This document shows, piece after piece, positions 17,458 through 24,591 of a DNA stretch of 64,000 nucleotides; the stretch's first letter is position 1, and every line of letters begins with the position of its first letter. Made by a program: the position numbers and the translations under genes. The stretch covers positions 1 to 64,000 of the forward strand of contig JASGHE010000001.1 of the NCBI GenBank assembly GCA_047602475.1, written 5' to 3'. The stretch comes from JAEUIE01 sp047602475. Lineage in GTDB: Bacteria; Planctomycetota; Planctomycetia; Gemmatales; HRBIN36. Below the pieces are notes generated by a model. That model searched no databases. It was not told the DNA's origin and saw nothing but the letters and a program-made list of their open reading frames with translations.

Positions 17458-17605
17458 CGTTCCCAGGCTCTACCTGGGAACGCACTGTAATCGAGGCTCT
17501 GCCTCGATGCTTTTGCAGAAATAAACAAGTCATCGTTTACTGAAGACAGGCAGAGCCTGCCATACAACTCATTCCCGGTCAGAGACACCGGCAACGAGTT
17601 GTATG
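17458..17605. repeat. Cluster of four REP-like hairpins between pdhA and pdhB
   Basis: Hairpin 1: CGTTCCCAGG (17458-17467) with CCTGGGAACG (17473-17482). Hairpin 2: ATCGAGGC (17490-17497) with GCCTCGAT (17501-17508). Hairpin 3: CAGGC (17547-17551) with GCCTG (17555-17559). Hairpin 4: CATACAACTC (17561-17570) with GAGTTGTATG (17596-17605). All stems are perfect. The first resembles dispersed palindromes seen in many planctomycete genomes (from memory). The cluster fills nearly the whole spacer of the operon. Confidence 0.7.
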
Positions 17606-17607
17606 CA

Positions 17608-18699
17608 TTAGTGGTGCATCGCTGCCACTTCGTCAGCAAACTCCAAAGCCTGTTCTTTCTGAGCTACGAGATCAGGCGTCATCTCCGCATAGACGTGATC
17701 AAACATCTCATACGGATTGATTGAAGTAAACTCGGACTCAGCTTCGCGGACAGACTCTTCGATTTCGACCGCAAGTTCCTTCTCCATCTGTTCCTGCCAG
17801 GCAGCGGTCCAGAGTTTCTTCTTTTCCATGTAGGTCTTGAAGCGAAGCAGCGGATCACGAGGTTTCCACGCTTCGACTTCCTTTTCATTGCGGTATCGCT
17901 TGGGGTCGTCAGCAGTGGTGTGAGCACCCAGTCGATATGTGACGCTTTCAATCAACGTGGGGCCTTCCCCCTTGCGGGCACGGTCGAGGGCTTCCTTACA
18001 AGCAACGTAGGTCGCCATGAAATCGTTGCCGTCCACCTGTACCCCAGGGAAGCCATAGCCCAAAGCTTTTTGAGCGATTGTTTCCGAAGCCGTTTGCCCA
18101 CGGCGTGGTACCGAGATCGCCCAGCCGTTGTTGATGCAAACAAAGATGACCGGCAGTTTGAAAATGCCGGCCATGTTGCATGCTTCGTGGAAGTCGCCCT
18201 CGGAAGAGCCGCCGTCTCCGAAAAATATCAGGACCACTCCGGGTTTGTCCTGAATCTGGTTAGCCCAGGCAAGGCCGGTACCGTGCAGCGTCTGACTGCC
18301 GATAGCGATGGGAATCGGCAGAATCTTGACATCGGGCGGGAAGACGTTGGCTTCTTCCATGCCCATGAAATACTGCAAGATATTCTTGATCGGGGCTCCG
18401 CGATAGAACAGGGCAGCCGTTTCCCGGAAAGCGGGGACGATGCTATCATCCTTCCCCAGAGCATAGCCATACCCCAAGCATCCTTCCTGCCCTTTGACGC
18501 CGGGGAACGTGCCCATACGGCCCTGTGCCTGAAGCTTGTACATGCGGTCATCCACCATACGGGCTTTCAACATGGTGCGATAGAGGTCTTTAAGGTCGTT
18601 ATCAGGGATTTTCGGATCGAGTGCCGGGTCAACATTCCCGTCCTGATCCATAATCTGCAGGTGCTCGATGGTGTAGTTCTTTAGCGCACGTCGTGGCAT
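17608..18699 (-). CDS. pdhA: Pyruvate dehydrogenase E1 alpha subunit
   Basis: This 363-residue protein carries the thiamine diphosphate site of E1: GDGGSSEGDFHEACNMAGIFKLPVIFVCINN matches the GDG-X(about 27)-NN motif (quoted in part; GDG at the start, NN at the end). FPGVKGQEGCLGYGYAL and YRLGAHTTADDPKRYR are alpha-subunit signatures, the latter including the phosphorylation-loop region. The frame is intact over its full length. ATG 18699 is preferred over 18717 because AAGGA lies upstream of it and none upstream of the other. It is the first gene of the pdhA-pdhB unit. The 322 bp ahead are open for a promoter. Confidence 0.93.
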   Translation of the reverse strand: MPRRALKNYTIEHLQIMDQDGNVDPALDPKIPDNDLKDLYRTMLKARMVDDRMYKLQAQGRMGTFPGVKGQEGCLGYGYALGKDDSIVPAFRETAALFYRGAPIKNILQYFMGMEEANVFPPDVKILPIPIAIGSQTLHGTGLAWANQIQDKPGVVLIFFGDGGSSEGDFHEACNMAGIFKLPVIFVCINNGWAISVPRRGQTASETIAQKALGYGFPGVQVDGNDFMATYVACKEALDRARKGEGPTLIESVTYRLGAHTTADDPKRYRNEKEVEAWKPRDPLLRFKTYMEKKKLWTAAWQEQMEKELAVEIEESVREAESEFTSINPYEMFDHVYAEMTPDLVAQKEQALEFADEVAAMHH

Positions 18700-18717
18700 A
18701 GTCTCTGGTTCCTTCAT

Positions 18718-19039
18718 CGACTGTGGTTGAGAGAGGTTGCTGTATTACCAGCTTAACAGTCGCTTAACATAGTATAGGTCAAGTGACCGTAGAGTGACCA
18801 GCAAATCGAATCCTTCAGAACAGCTTTTTATCGTATCAACTCTTCAAGAGCAACTGTAGGCTGTCAGTCCCAACCCAAGACTGTGATTTATTGCTTGACA
18901 ATGCATATTATCTTTTTCTACCAACAGAAGGCATGATCTAGCCGTTACCCGAATGGAAGAATTTGGTTCTTCCTCAGAATGCGCCTCTGGCATCCGATTC
19001 CTGAATCAGCTACGATGCCTGTTATCAATTGAGGTGCGT
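18718..19039. other. Divergent intergenic region
   Basis: This region separates divergent pdhA and the zinc-ribbon gene. A perfect TTGACA (18895-18900) lies 140 bp before the latter, but no good -10 box is found at 16-18 bp from it. CTCTTCAAGAG (18840-18850) is a short palindrome. No gene is supported. Confidence 0.35.
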
Positions 19040-19954
19040 ATGCTACGTGTCGCCTGTCCGAAATGTGCCAAGTCGTTGGGGCTTCCCGATACCGCAGCTG
19101 GCAAGTCTGTCAAATGCCCGCAATGCCAGCAGGTTTTCAAGGCACCGGCTACTCCTGCGGCTGCTGTCGTCCCCAAGTCCAAACCCAAGGATGCTTCTCC
19201 CGCCCCAGCCTATGTGCCTGAAGAAGCGACAGCCTATGGATTGCAAGAAGATAAGCCCACGCCCGAACAGTTGAAGAAGTCGGCTCAGGGTGAAGAAATC
19301 GATGCGATGGTCATTGACGCACAGCGAAACAGAATCCGGGCCAAGGCGTGGGATAAGGTCGGCATGCCCTCAAAGTTTGTTAAGCGAGCAGCCCTGACTG
19401 CTTGCATCACCTGGCTCATCCTCTATCTTTTCATGTTGATGGTTATCGTACTGGCCAACCACAACATGGAAACCGCCGATCCTAAAACCGGGATGATCGA
19501 ATCAGGAGGAAAGAAAGCTTATCCGAGGTACCTGTTTATTCAGGACATGGTTCGTGAAATCAACCCGATGGAAGAAGCTACTCGACCTGTTTATCTCTGG
19601 CTGTACTGCACAGCCGCGCTGGTGATCGCCCTTTCGATTTATGGATTGCAATTGGCTGGCGCTGAATCGATGAAGAAACTCGAAAACTATAGGCTGTCGA
19701 TGTTCTCCATGCTGGTCGGAACCTTCTCTCTCAATCTCTTCGCCATTCTGGGATTGCTTGCGTTGATGGATAAAGGTGTGCAATACGAGTTTCGTGTTTC
19801 TCAGCGCCGGCTTGAAGGAAAGACCGGCGCAGAGTTGTACGACGAGGATACAGGTGACGATGAAGAGGAAGACGACGAGGATGATGAAGACGAGGAAGAA
19901 GAAGAAGAGGAGGAGGAAGAGAAAGATCAACGTCGTCCGGCACGTCGCAAATAA
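19040..19954 (+). CDS. Zinc-ribbon membrane protein with acidic tail
   Basis: This 304-residue protein starts with an MJ0042-type zinc ribbon (residues 1-33): VACPKC and, 16 residues on, VKCPQC supply four cysteines. A Pro/Ala/Lys linker and a helical segment follow. Three hydrophobic helices come next: TWLILYLFMLMVIVLA, LYCTAALVIALSIYGL and FSLNLFAILGLLALM. The last 40 residues are almost only Asp and Glu and end in a basic RRPARRK. This layout is common in planctomycetes, where the ribbon sits on many unrelated membrane proteins; the role is unknown. ATG 19040 is chosen for the ribbon and the GAGGTG upstream. The frame extends back to 18953 without support. Confidence 0.75.
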   Translation: MLRVACPKCAKSLGLPDTAAGKSVKCPQCQQVFKAPATPAAAVVPKSKPKDASPAPAYVPEEATAYGLQEDKPTPEQLKKSAQGEEIDAMVIDAQRNRIRAKAWDKVGMPSKFVKRAALTACITWLILYLFMLMVIVLANHNMETADPKTGMIESGGKKAYPRYLFIQDMVREINPMEEATRPVYLWLYCTAALVIALSIYGLQLAGAESMKKLENYRLSMFSMLVGTFSLNLFAILGLLALMDKGVQYEFRVSQRRLEGKTGAELYDEDTGDDEEEDDEDDEDEEEEEEEEEEKDQRRPARRK

Positions 19955-20100
19955 TGGCACTACCCACGCAGGAAGTATCTTTCCCTCTTGGACACTCTGT
20001 TCACCGGAACTTTACTCCTATAATGGCACCGTTGGCCCGTTGGGGCTGGGCGGGTGCCTTCAGCTTGGGAAACGGAGCCTATATCTTCTGGAGTGTACAC

Positions 20101-20514
20101 GTGAAGTGGATTGCAACCCTTTCGCTGGCATTACTGGCTCTCGGCTTCTCAGTCGCCAAAGACGACAAGAGCGACGATGATAAAATCCAAGGCAAATGGC
20201 AGTTGACCAAGGCCGAAATGAACGGCGAAAGCGCCCCTGAAGATTTTGTTAAAGGTTTCACCCTGACTTTCACCAAGAACAAGTTTGAAGCCAAACTGGC
20301 TGACGGCTCCGGTGAAGAAGGTGAATTCAAGCTCGATCCTAAGACCAAGCCCGCTTCCGCCTCCTTCACCGCTGGTGGAGAAACCCGCAAAGCCATCTAC
20401 AAATGGGATGGCGACAGCCTTCACATGTGCGTCAGCGACAAGGGTGGCGACACCCCCAAGGACTTCGCTGGCAAAGATGGCAACCTCTTCTTCGTGCTGA
20501 AGAAAGCCAAGTAA
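20101..20514 (+). CDS. Secreted TIGR03067-family protein
   Basis: This 137-residue protein has a signal peptide (MKWIATLSLALLALGFSVA) followed by a domain that opens with DKIQGKWQLTKAEMNGE and closes with the FVLKK pattern. That matches the planctomycete-specific TIGR03067 family, a lipocalin-like beta domain of unknown function. The start is GTG 20101: GGAG lies seven bases before it and the signal peptide begins there. The upstream in-frame Met at 19954 would add 49 residues without a purpose. A strong terminator follows at 20538-20566. Confidence 0.8.
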   Translation: MKWIATLSLALLALGFSVAKDDKSDDDKIQGKWQLTKAEMNGESAPEDFVKGFTLTFTKNKFEAKLADGSGEEGEFKLDPKTKPASASFTAGGETRKAIYKWDGDSLHMCVSDKGGDTPKDFAGKDGNLFFVLKKAK

Positions 20515-20537
20515 GTCGTACCTCTACTGCTCAACGA

Positions 20538-20566
20538 AACCACGAAGCCTCACTTCGTGGTTTTTT
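20538..20566 (+). terminator. Intrinsic terminator after the TIGR03067 gene
   Basis: AACCACGAAG (20538-20547) pairs with CTTCGTGGTT (20553-20562) around CCTCA. A run of six T residues starts within the stem and continues to 20566. Confidence 0.85.
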
Positions 20567-20580
20567 GTTTTCATAAAGAG

Positions 20581-20602
20581 CCGGAGGGCGTTAGCCCCCG
20601 GA
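20581..20602. repeat. REP-like palindrome, copy 1
   Basis: CCGGAGGGC and GCCCCCGG pair around GTTA with one bulged A. The 30 or so bases here are very similar to copy 2 at 23071-23100, including the trailing GAGnAAnCC. The two copies flank fusA in the same orientation. Confidence 0.65.
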
Positions 20603-20930
20603 GCAAGCCGAAGAGAAACACCAACACCTTCACCCACTCTTCAACTCACTTGGTCTTCCCTTTTTCCTGCCCGCCCTTATACTTATCTCATCTGGTGTAT
20701 GTCTGCCCCTCTTGTTACGGCGAGAGTTTAGGTCTCACCCAAGTTGCACATCCAGTCGCCAGATCGCTTGCTTCGTCGATAAAACAGGCAAGCCGTTACC
20801 ACACGAACGAAGCCTCCAGGTGACTGTCCCGACATGGGGAAGACAGCCATCCAGGGGCGGTTCATTATTTGTCTGAGGACATCGTCAGGACTTTAGTCCA
20901 GACGTTAAACCGACAAGGGATTTGAAGCAC

Positions 20931-23057
20931 ATGGCTATCGACAAACTTCGTAACATCGGCATCATCGCTCACGTGGATGCAGGGAAAACCACCACCTCTG
21001 AACGTATCCTCTACTACGCCGGTGCCAAACACAAAATGGGCGACGTCGATTCCGGCGATACCACTACCGACTTCGATCCCGAAGAGGCGGCTCGAGGCAT
21101 CACGATCTACTCCGCCGCCGTCACTGTCTCGTGGAAAGACCATCAGATCAACATCATCGATACCCCAGGCCACGTCGATTTCACCGCTGAAGTCGAACGA
21201 TCCCTGCGCGTCCTCGACGGCGGCGTTGTCGTCTTCTGTGCTGTCGGCGGCGTTGAAGTGCAGTCCGAAACGGTCTGGTTCCAGGCCAACAAGTATAACG
21301 TGCCCCGCATCGCTTACGTCAACAAGCTCGATCGCATCGGCGCAGACTTCAACAACGCTGTCAAGGAAATGGAAGAGAAGCTCCAAGCCAACGTGGCACT
21401 GTGCGCGATTCCAGCCGGTCAGGGTCCTGCCAACTTCGAGGGCATCATCGACGTCATCCGCATGAAGATGATCCAGACTGATCCTGCCGACGCCAAGCAC
21501 TGGAAACTGCTTATCACTGACATTCCTGAACAGTACCAGGAAGAAGCACAGAGCGCACGCACAAAGCTTCTCGACGCTGTTTCCATGCACGACGATCACA
21601 TCGCCGAGTTACTGCTGGAAGGCAAGCCCGTCGCCGAAGCTGATCTTCGCAAGGCCATCCGCAAGGCTACGCTTGAAATGAAGATCAACCCCGTCCTCTG
21701 CGGCTCTTCGTTCAAGTACCAGGGCGTGCAGAACCTGCTCGATTGCGTCATTGACTTCATGCCCAACCCCGGCGAACGTGGCGTCATCAAGTGCCAGGTC
21801 CCCGGCAAGAAGGAACAAGTTGAACGCAAGGCTCTCGAATCCGAACCACTGGCAGCCCTGGCGTTCAAGACCGTTTCTGAACCCACAGGTGATGTGGTTT
21901 ATACACGGGTCTACAGCGGCAAGTTAATGCCCGGCACCACCTACATGAACACCACCAAGAACCGAACGGAACGTCTCAGCCACGTCTACCGCATGTTCGG
22001 CAAGGAACGTGAACGTCTCGAATACGCCGGCCCTGGTGAAATTGTCGGTCTCGTCGGCCTCAAGGAAACTCAGACCGGCAACACGCTGGCTGACGAAAAG
22101 AACCAGGTCATCCTCGAAGAAATCCGCTTCCCCGAACCGGTGATCAGTCAGGCCCTCGAACCCGGCAAGAACACCGATGAAGGCAAGCTCAGCGAAGCCA
22201 TCGCCAAGATGGTGCGTGACGACCCGACGCTCCGCTGTGTCACCGATCACGAAACCAACCAGATCATCATGTCTGGCATGGGTGAACTGCACCTCGAAAT
22301 CGCTGTTCACAAGCTGAAGCGCGATTTCAAGGTCGATGTCAACATGGGCAAGCCGATGGTGAGCTATCGCCAGACGCTCTCCAAGGCCATCGAGCAGGAA
22401 TATAAGCACGTCAAGCAGACGGGTGGTCGCGGCCAGTTCGCCCGTATCGCCTGCCGCTTTGAGCCGCTCAGCAAGGAAGAGCGTGAACAGATCGAAGCTG
22501 AGCTCATCGAAAACGGCGAGAAGCCCGATCCCAACGGCCTCTACTTCGTCGATGAGATCGTCGGCGGCGTGGTTCCCAACACCTACATCCCCTCGGTCGA
22601 GAAGGGGTTCCGTGAAGCGGCTCGCCGTGGTACCAAGTTCAAGTTCCAGTTCGTCAACATCCGCTGCACGCTGTACGACGGCAAGCATCACGATGTTGAT
22701 TCATCGCAGATCGCTTTCCAGGTAGCTGCCGAGCAGTGCCTGAAGGAAGCGGCTCAAAACGCCGGCATCGTGCTGCTGGAACCGATTATGGAAGTGAACG
22801 TCCAGTCACCCGGCCAGTACATCGGCGATCTCACCGGCGATACCAGCCGACGTCGTGGTGAAATCCTGAACTCCGGTTTGGATAAGGGCCGTGCCCACCT
22901 GCACGCCTACATCCCGCTAGCTTCACTATTCGGCTACAGTTCCGATCTGCGTAACTTCACCTCCGGCACGGCCAGCTTCATCATGGAGCCCAGCCACTAC
23001 GCCCCGGTGAAGGAAGAACTCGCCGACATCCGCCCCGATATGAAGAAGGCTAGTTAG
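20931..23057 (+). CDS. fusA: Translation elongation factor G
   Basis: This 708-residue GTPase moves tRNAs and mRNA through the ribosome. The G motifs are AHVDAGKTT (G1), RGITI (G2), DTPGH (G3), NKLD (G4) and CGSSFK (G5). Domains II to V follow, with the domain IV signature GGRGQFAR and the C-terminal GEILNSG and FGYSSDLRN. ATG 20931 is preceded by AAGGGA. The gene is monocistronic, away from rpsL, rpsG and tuf. Planctomycetes usually have more than one EF-G, so this may be a paralogue and not the main str-operon copy (inference). It is closed by the terminator at 23113-23143. Confidence 0.95.
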   Translation: MAIDKLRNIGIIAHVDAGKTTTSERILYYAGAKHKMGDVDSGDTTTDFDPEEAARGITIYSAAVTVSWKDHQINIIDTPGHVDFTAEVERSLRVLDGGVVVFCAVGGVEVQSETVWFQANKYNVPRIAYVNKLDRIGADFNNAVKEMEEKLQANVALCAIPAGQGPANFEGIIDVIRMKMIQTDPADAKHWKLLITDIPEQYQEEAQSARTKLLDAVSMHDDHIAELLLEGKPVAEADLRKAIRKATLEMKINPVLCGSSFKYQGVQNLLDCVIDFMPNPGERGVIKCQVPGKKEQVERKALESEPLAALAFKTVSEPTGDVVYTRVYSGKLMPGTTYMNTTKNRTERLSHVYRMFGKERERLEYAGPGEIVGLVGLKETQTGNTLADEKNQVILEEIRFPEPVISQALEPGKNTDEGKLSEAIAKMVRDDPTLRCVTDHETNQIIMSGMGELHLEIAVHKLKRDFKVDVNMGKPMVSYRQTLSKAIEQEYKHVKQTGGRGQFARIACRFEPLSKEEREQIEAELIENGEKPDPNGLYFVDEIVGGVVPNTYIPSVEKGFREAARRGTKFKFQFVNIRCTLYDGKHHDVDSSQIAFQVAAEQCLKEAAQNAGIVLLEPIMEVNVQSPGQYIGDLTGDTSRRRGEILNSGLDKGRAHLHAYIPLASLFGYSSDLRNFTSGTASFIMEPSHYAPVKEELADIRPDMKKAS

Positions 23058-23070
23058 TGTGCTATATGCG

Positions 23071-23100
23071 AGCGGGGGGCGTCAGCCCCCTGAGTAAACC
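23071..23100. repeat. REP-like palindrome, copy 2
   Basis: GGGGGC (23075-23080) pairs perfectly with GCCCCC (23085-23090) around GTCA. See copy 1 at 20581-20602. It lies 14 bp after the fusA stop. Confidence 0.65.
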
Positions 23101-23112
23101 AGCAATAACTAC

Positions 23113-23146
23113 ACAGGAGTATCGGCTAGCCCGATGCTCCTGTTTG
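23113..23146 (+). terminator. Intrinsic terminator after fusA
   Basis: ACAGGAG (23113-23119) and ATCGG (23121-23125) pair with CCGAT (23131-23135) and CTCCTGT (23137-23143), with one T-G pair between the two parts and a CTAGC loop. A short TTTG follows. Confidence 0.7.
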
Positions 23147-23238
23147 CATTTATGAACTAAAGATACCCGCAAATGAAACCTTCAGTCAGTCTCAGGACTA
23201 CTTTCAATGTACCGATCAACCGATTAGACTGAGCAATC

Positions 23239-24525
23239 ATGCTCTCAACACTCAAACACCCTTGGCGAAGAGCGTTGCTTCAGGCCGGGCCGATTTATGC
23301 CATCTGTGTAGCGACGCTACTTTGGTTGTTGCCTCCGCCGGTTCATTTCCAGTTTAGCAGCGATCGTGATGGCAGACTGTTCTCGCCCACCAGTGAACCG
23401 GCACTCGTACGCCTCCACTCCACCAGCAAAAAGCCTGGAAGCATCCAGGACTACTACATCGAACATGTCGATCTCCCCACCGGTAACGCCAAACGCATCC
23501 CACTCGATCCAGGTGACAAGAAACTTGCCGGCGTGAAAAACTATGTCAAATCACGTGATGGCTCCCTCTTCCTAATTATGCACCAGAATGATTTCATCAC
23601 GGTCAGCGTTTGGGATGGCTGTACGGGAAAACTTCGCTTTGACAAATACTGCCAGGCACTGCACTGGAGTGAGATGCCTTGCAAGGAAGACGGCACATGC
23701 TTCGCCTTGAAATCCCATACTGGAACCGTTGACTTTTATGATGCTCAGCATGGCCAAACACTTGGCTTCTTGCCCGAAAATGCGATATCAAGGCCTGTGT
23801 ATTTCAGTCACATGCTTTTCTCAGTGGATGGCAAATGGTTGCTTCGCCGCTACGGATATCTTGAGGCCCCTCGTACGGAAGTGACTGAATTATTTGACAT
23901 GACCAGTTTCGAAGCCGTGTATCGCGCTACTGATGGCTTCCCTGTTACCAGTGACGAGATTCTACCCGCCCCAAAAGGCTTCTGGCTTAGCGAGTGGAAC
24001 CGCTCCGACGAGACCCTCACCCTCTCCTATCTGGATGCTCCTACCGGTAAACGCACCACCCTCGCCCCCGAACTCTCCAGCCGCCTCGGCGGCTTCCCCC
24101 ACATCTTCAGCGACAACGCCGGGCATCTCTACCTACTCCAAAACCGCAAGCCCTCACCAGACGATTGGCAAAAACGCACTCGCCAAACGATCTTTGACTG
24201 GCTCAAGAAGATTGGCTTCGAGTGGGAAACCACCGATGAGATCGTTCTTCGGCACATCAGCCCCGATGGCAAACGGCTCCTCAGCGAACAAACCTTCTCC
24301 GCCAACTATGCTGAAATCTCGCCCGACGGCCAATACCTCATCCTGATGTCGCAGATGAAGGACGACAGCAGGTATGTCGTCTACCACTATCCAACTCGCC
24401 TTAACTGGACACACTCGCTGCTCTGGCCATTGATCCCCGCCATGATACTGGCATGGATAAGGTATCGAACATTTCGAAAGAAAGGCTTGGGTGCCACGGT
24501 TTCGGTAATCCGTAACCGTGTCTAA
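23239..24525 (+). CDS. Membrane-anchored propeller-like protein of unknown function
   Basis: This 428-residue protein has a hydrophobic helix near the N-terminus (IYAICVATLLWLL) and another near the C-terminus (LLWPLIPAMILAWI). The 340 residues between are beta-rich with loose WD40-like repeats, for example WDGCTGKLRFDKY, YDAQHGQTLGFL, ISPDGKRLLSEQ and ISPDGQYLILMS. A non-enzymatic, membrane-tethered beta-propeller facing the periplasm is likely. The last 11 residues (GATVSVIRNRV) are encoded inside one arm of a 33-bp inverted repeat, so the native C-terminus may have been replaced by an inserted repeat. No operon partner is visible. Confidence 0.65.
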   Translation: MLSTLKHPWRRALLQAGPIYAICVATLLWLLPPPVHFQFSSDRDGRLFSPTSEPALVRLHSTSKKPGSIQDYYIEHVDLPTGNAKRIPLDPGDKKLAGVKNYVKSRDGSLFLIMHQNDFITVSVWDGCTGKLRFDKYCQALHWSEMPCKEDGTCFALKSHTGTVDFYDAQHGQTLGFLPENAISRPVYFSHMLFSVDGKWLLRRYGYLEAPRTEVTELFDMTSFEAVYRATDGFPVTSDEILPAPKGFWLSEWNRSDETLTLSYLDAPTGKRTTLAPELSSRLGGFPHIFSDNAGHLYLLQNRKPSPDDWQKRTRQTIFDWLKKIGFEWETTDEIVLRHISPDGKRLLSEQTFSANYAEISPDGQYLILMSQMKDDSRYVVYHYPTRLNWTHSLLWPLIPAMILAWIRYRTFRKKGLGATVSVIRNRV

Positions 24526-24574
24526 CGCAAGCCTTACTCAGCACCGTTACGGAGTACTGAAACCGTGGCACCCA
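24488..24574. repeat. 33-bp imperfect inverted repeat at the end of a gene
   Basis: Arm 1 (24488-24520) and the reverse complement of arm 2 (24542-24574) agree at 30 of 33 positions; both begin TGGGTGCCACGGTTTC. The 21-base centre contains the stop codon of the preceding gene. The element looks like a REP or small palindromic insertion. Confidence 0.75.
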
Positions 24575-24591
24575 GACGATGAATAATTTCT

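Larger units (their letters stand above)
20515..20930. other. Intergenic region upstream of fusA
   Basis: It holds a terminator (20538-20566), a REP-like hairpin (20581-20602) and, near the fusA end, a leader hairpin in which GTCT-GGAC (20872-20881, with a two-base bulge) can pair with GTCCAGAC. The part at 20640-20830 has several short stems but no RNA family I recognise. No gene is supported. Confidence 0.4.

Noticed and set aside
17920..18684. 254-codon plus-strand frame antisense to pdhA.
   Set aside because: pdhA is certain from its motifs; the antisense frame has none.
20640..20830. A possible structured RNA upstream of fusA.
   Set aside because: Several short stems exist, but no fold or conserved core matches a riboswitch or ncRNA I know; covariance search would be needed.
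21924..22691. 255-codon minus-strand frame inside fusA, with acidic composition.
   Set aside because: Antisense to conserved EF-G domains; composition is a mirror of the fusA codon usage.
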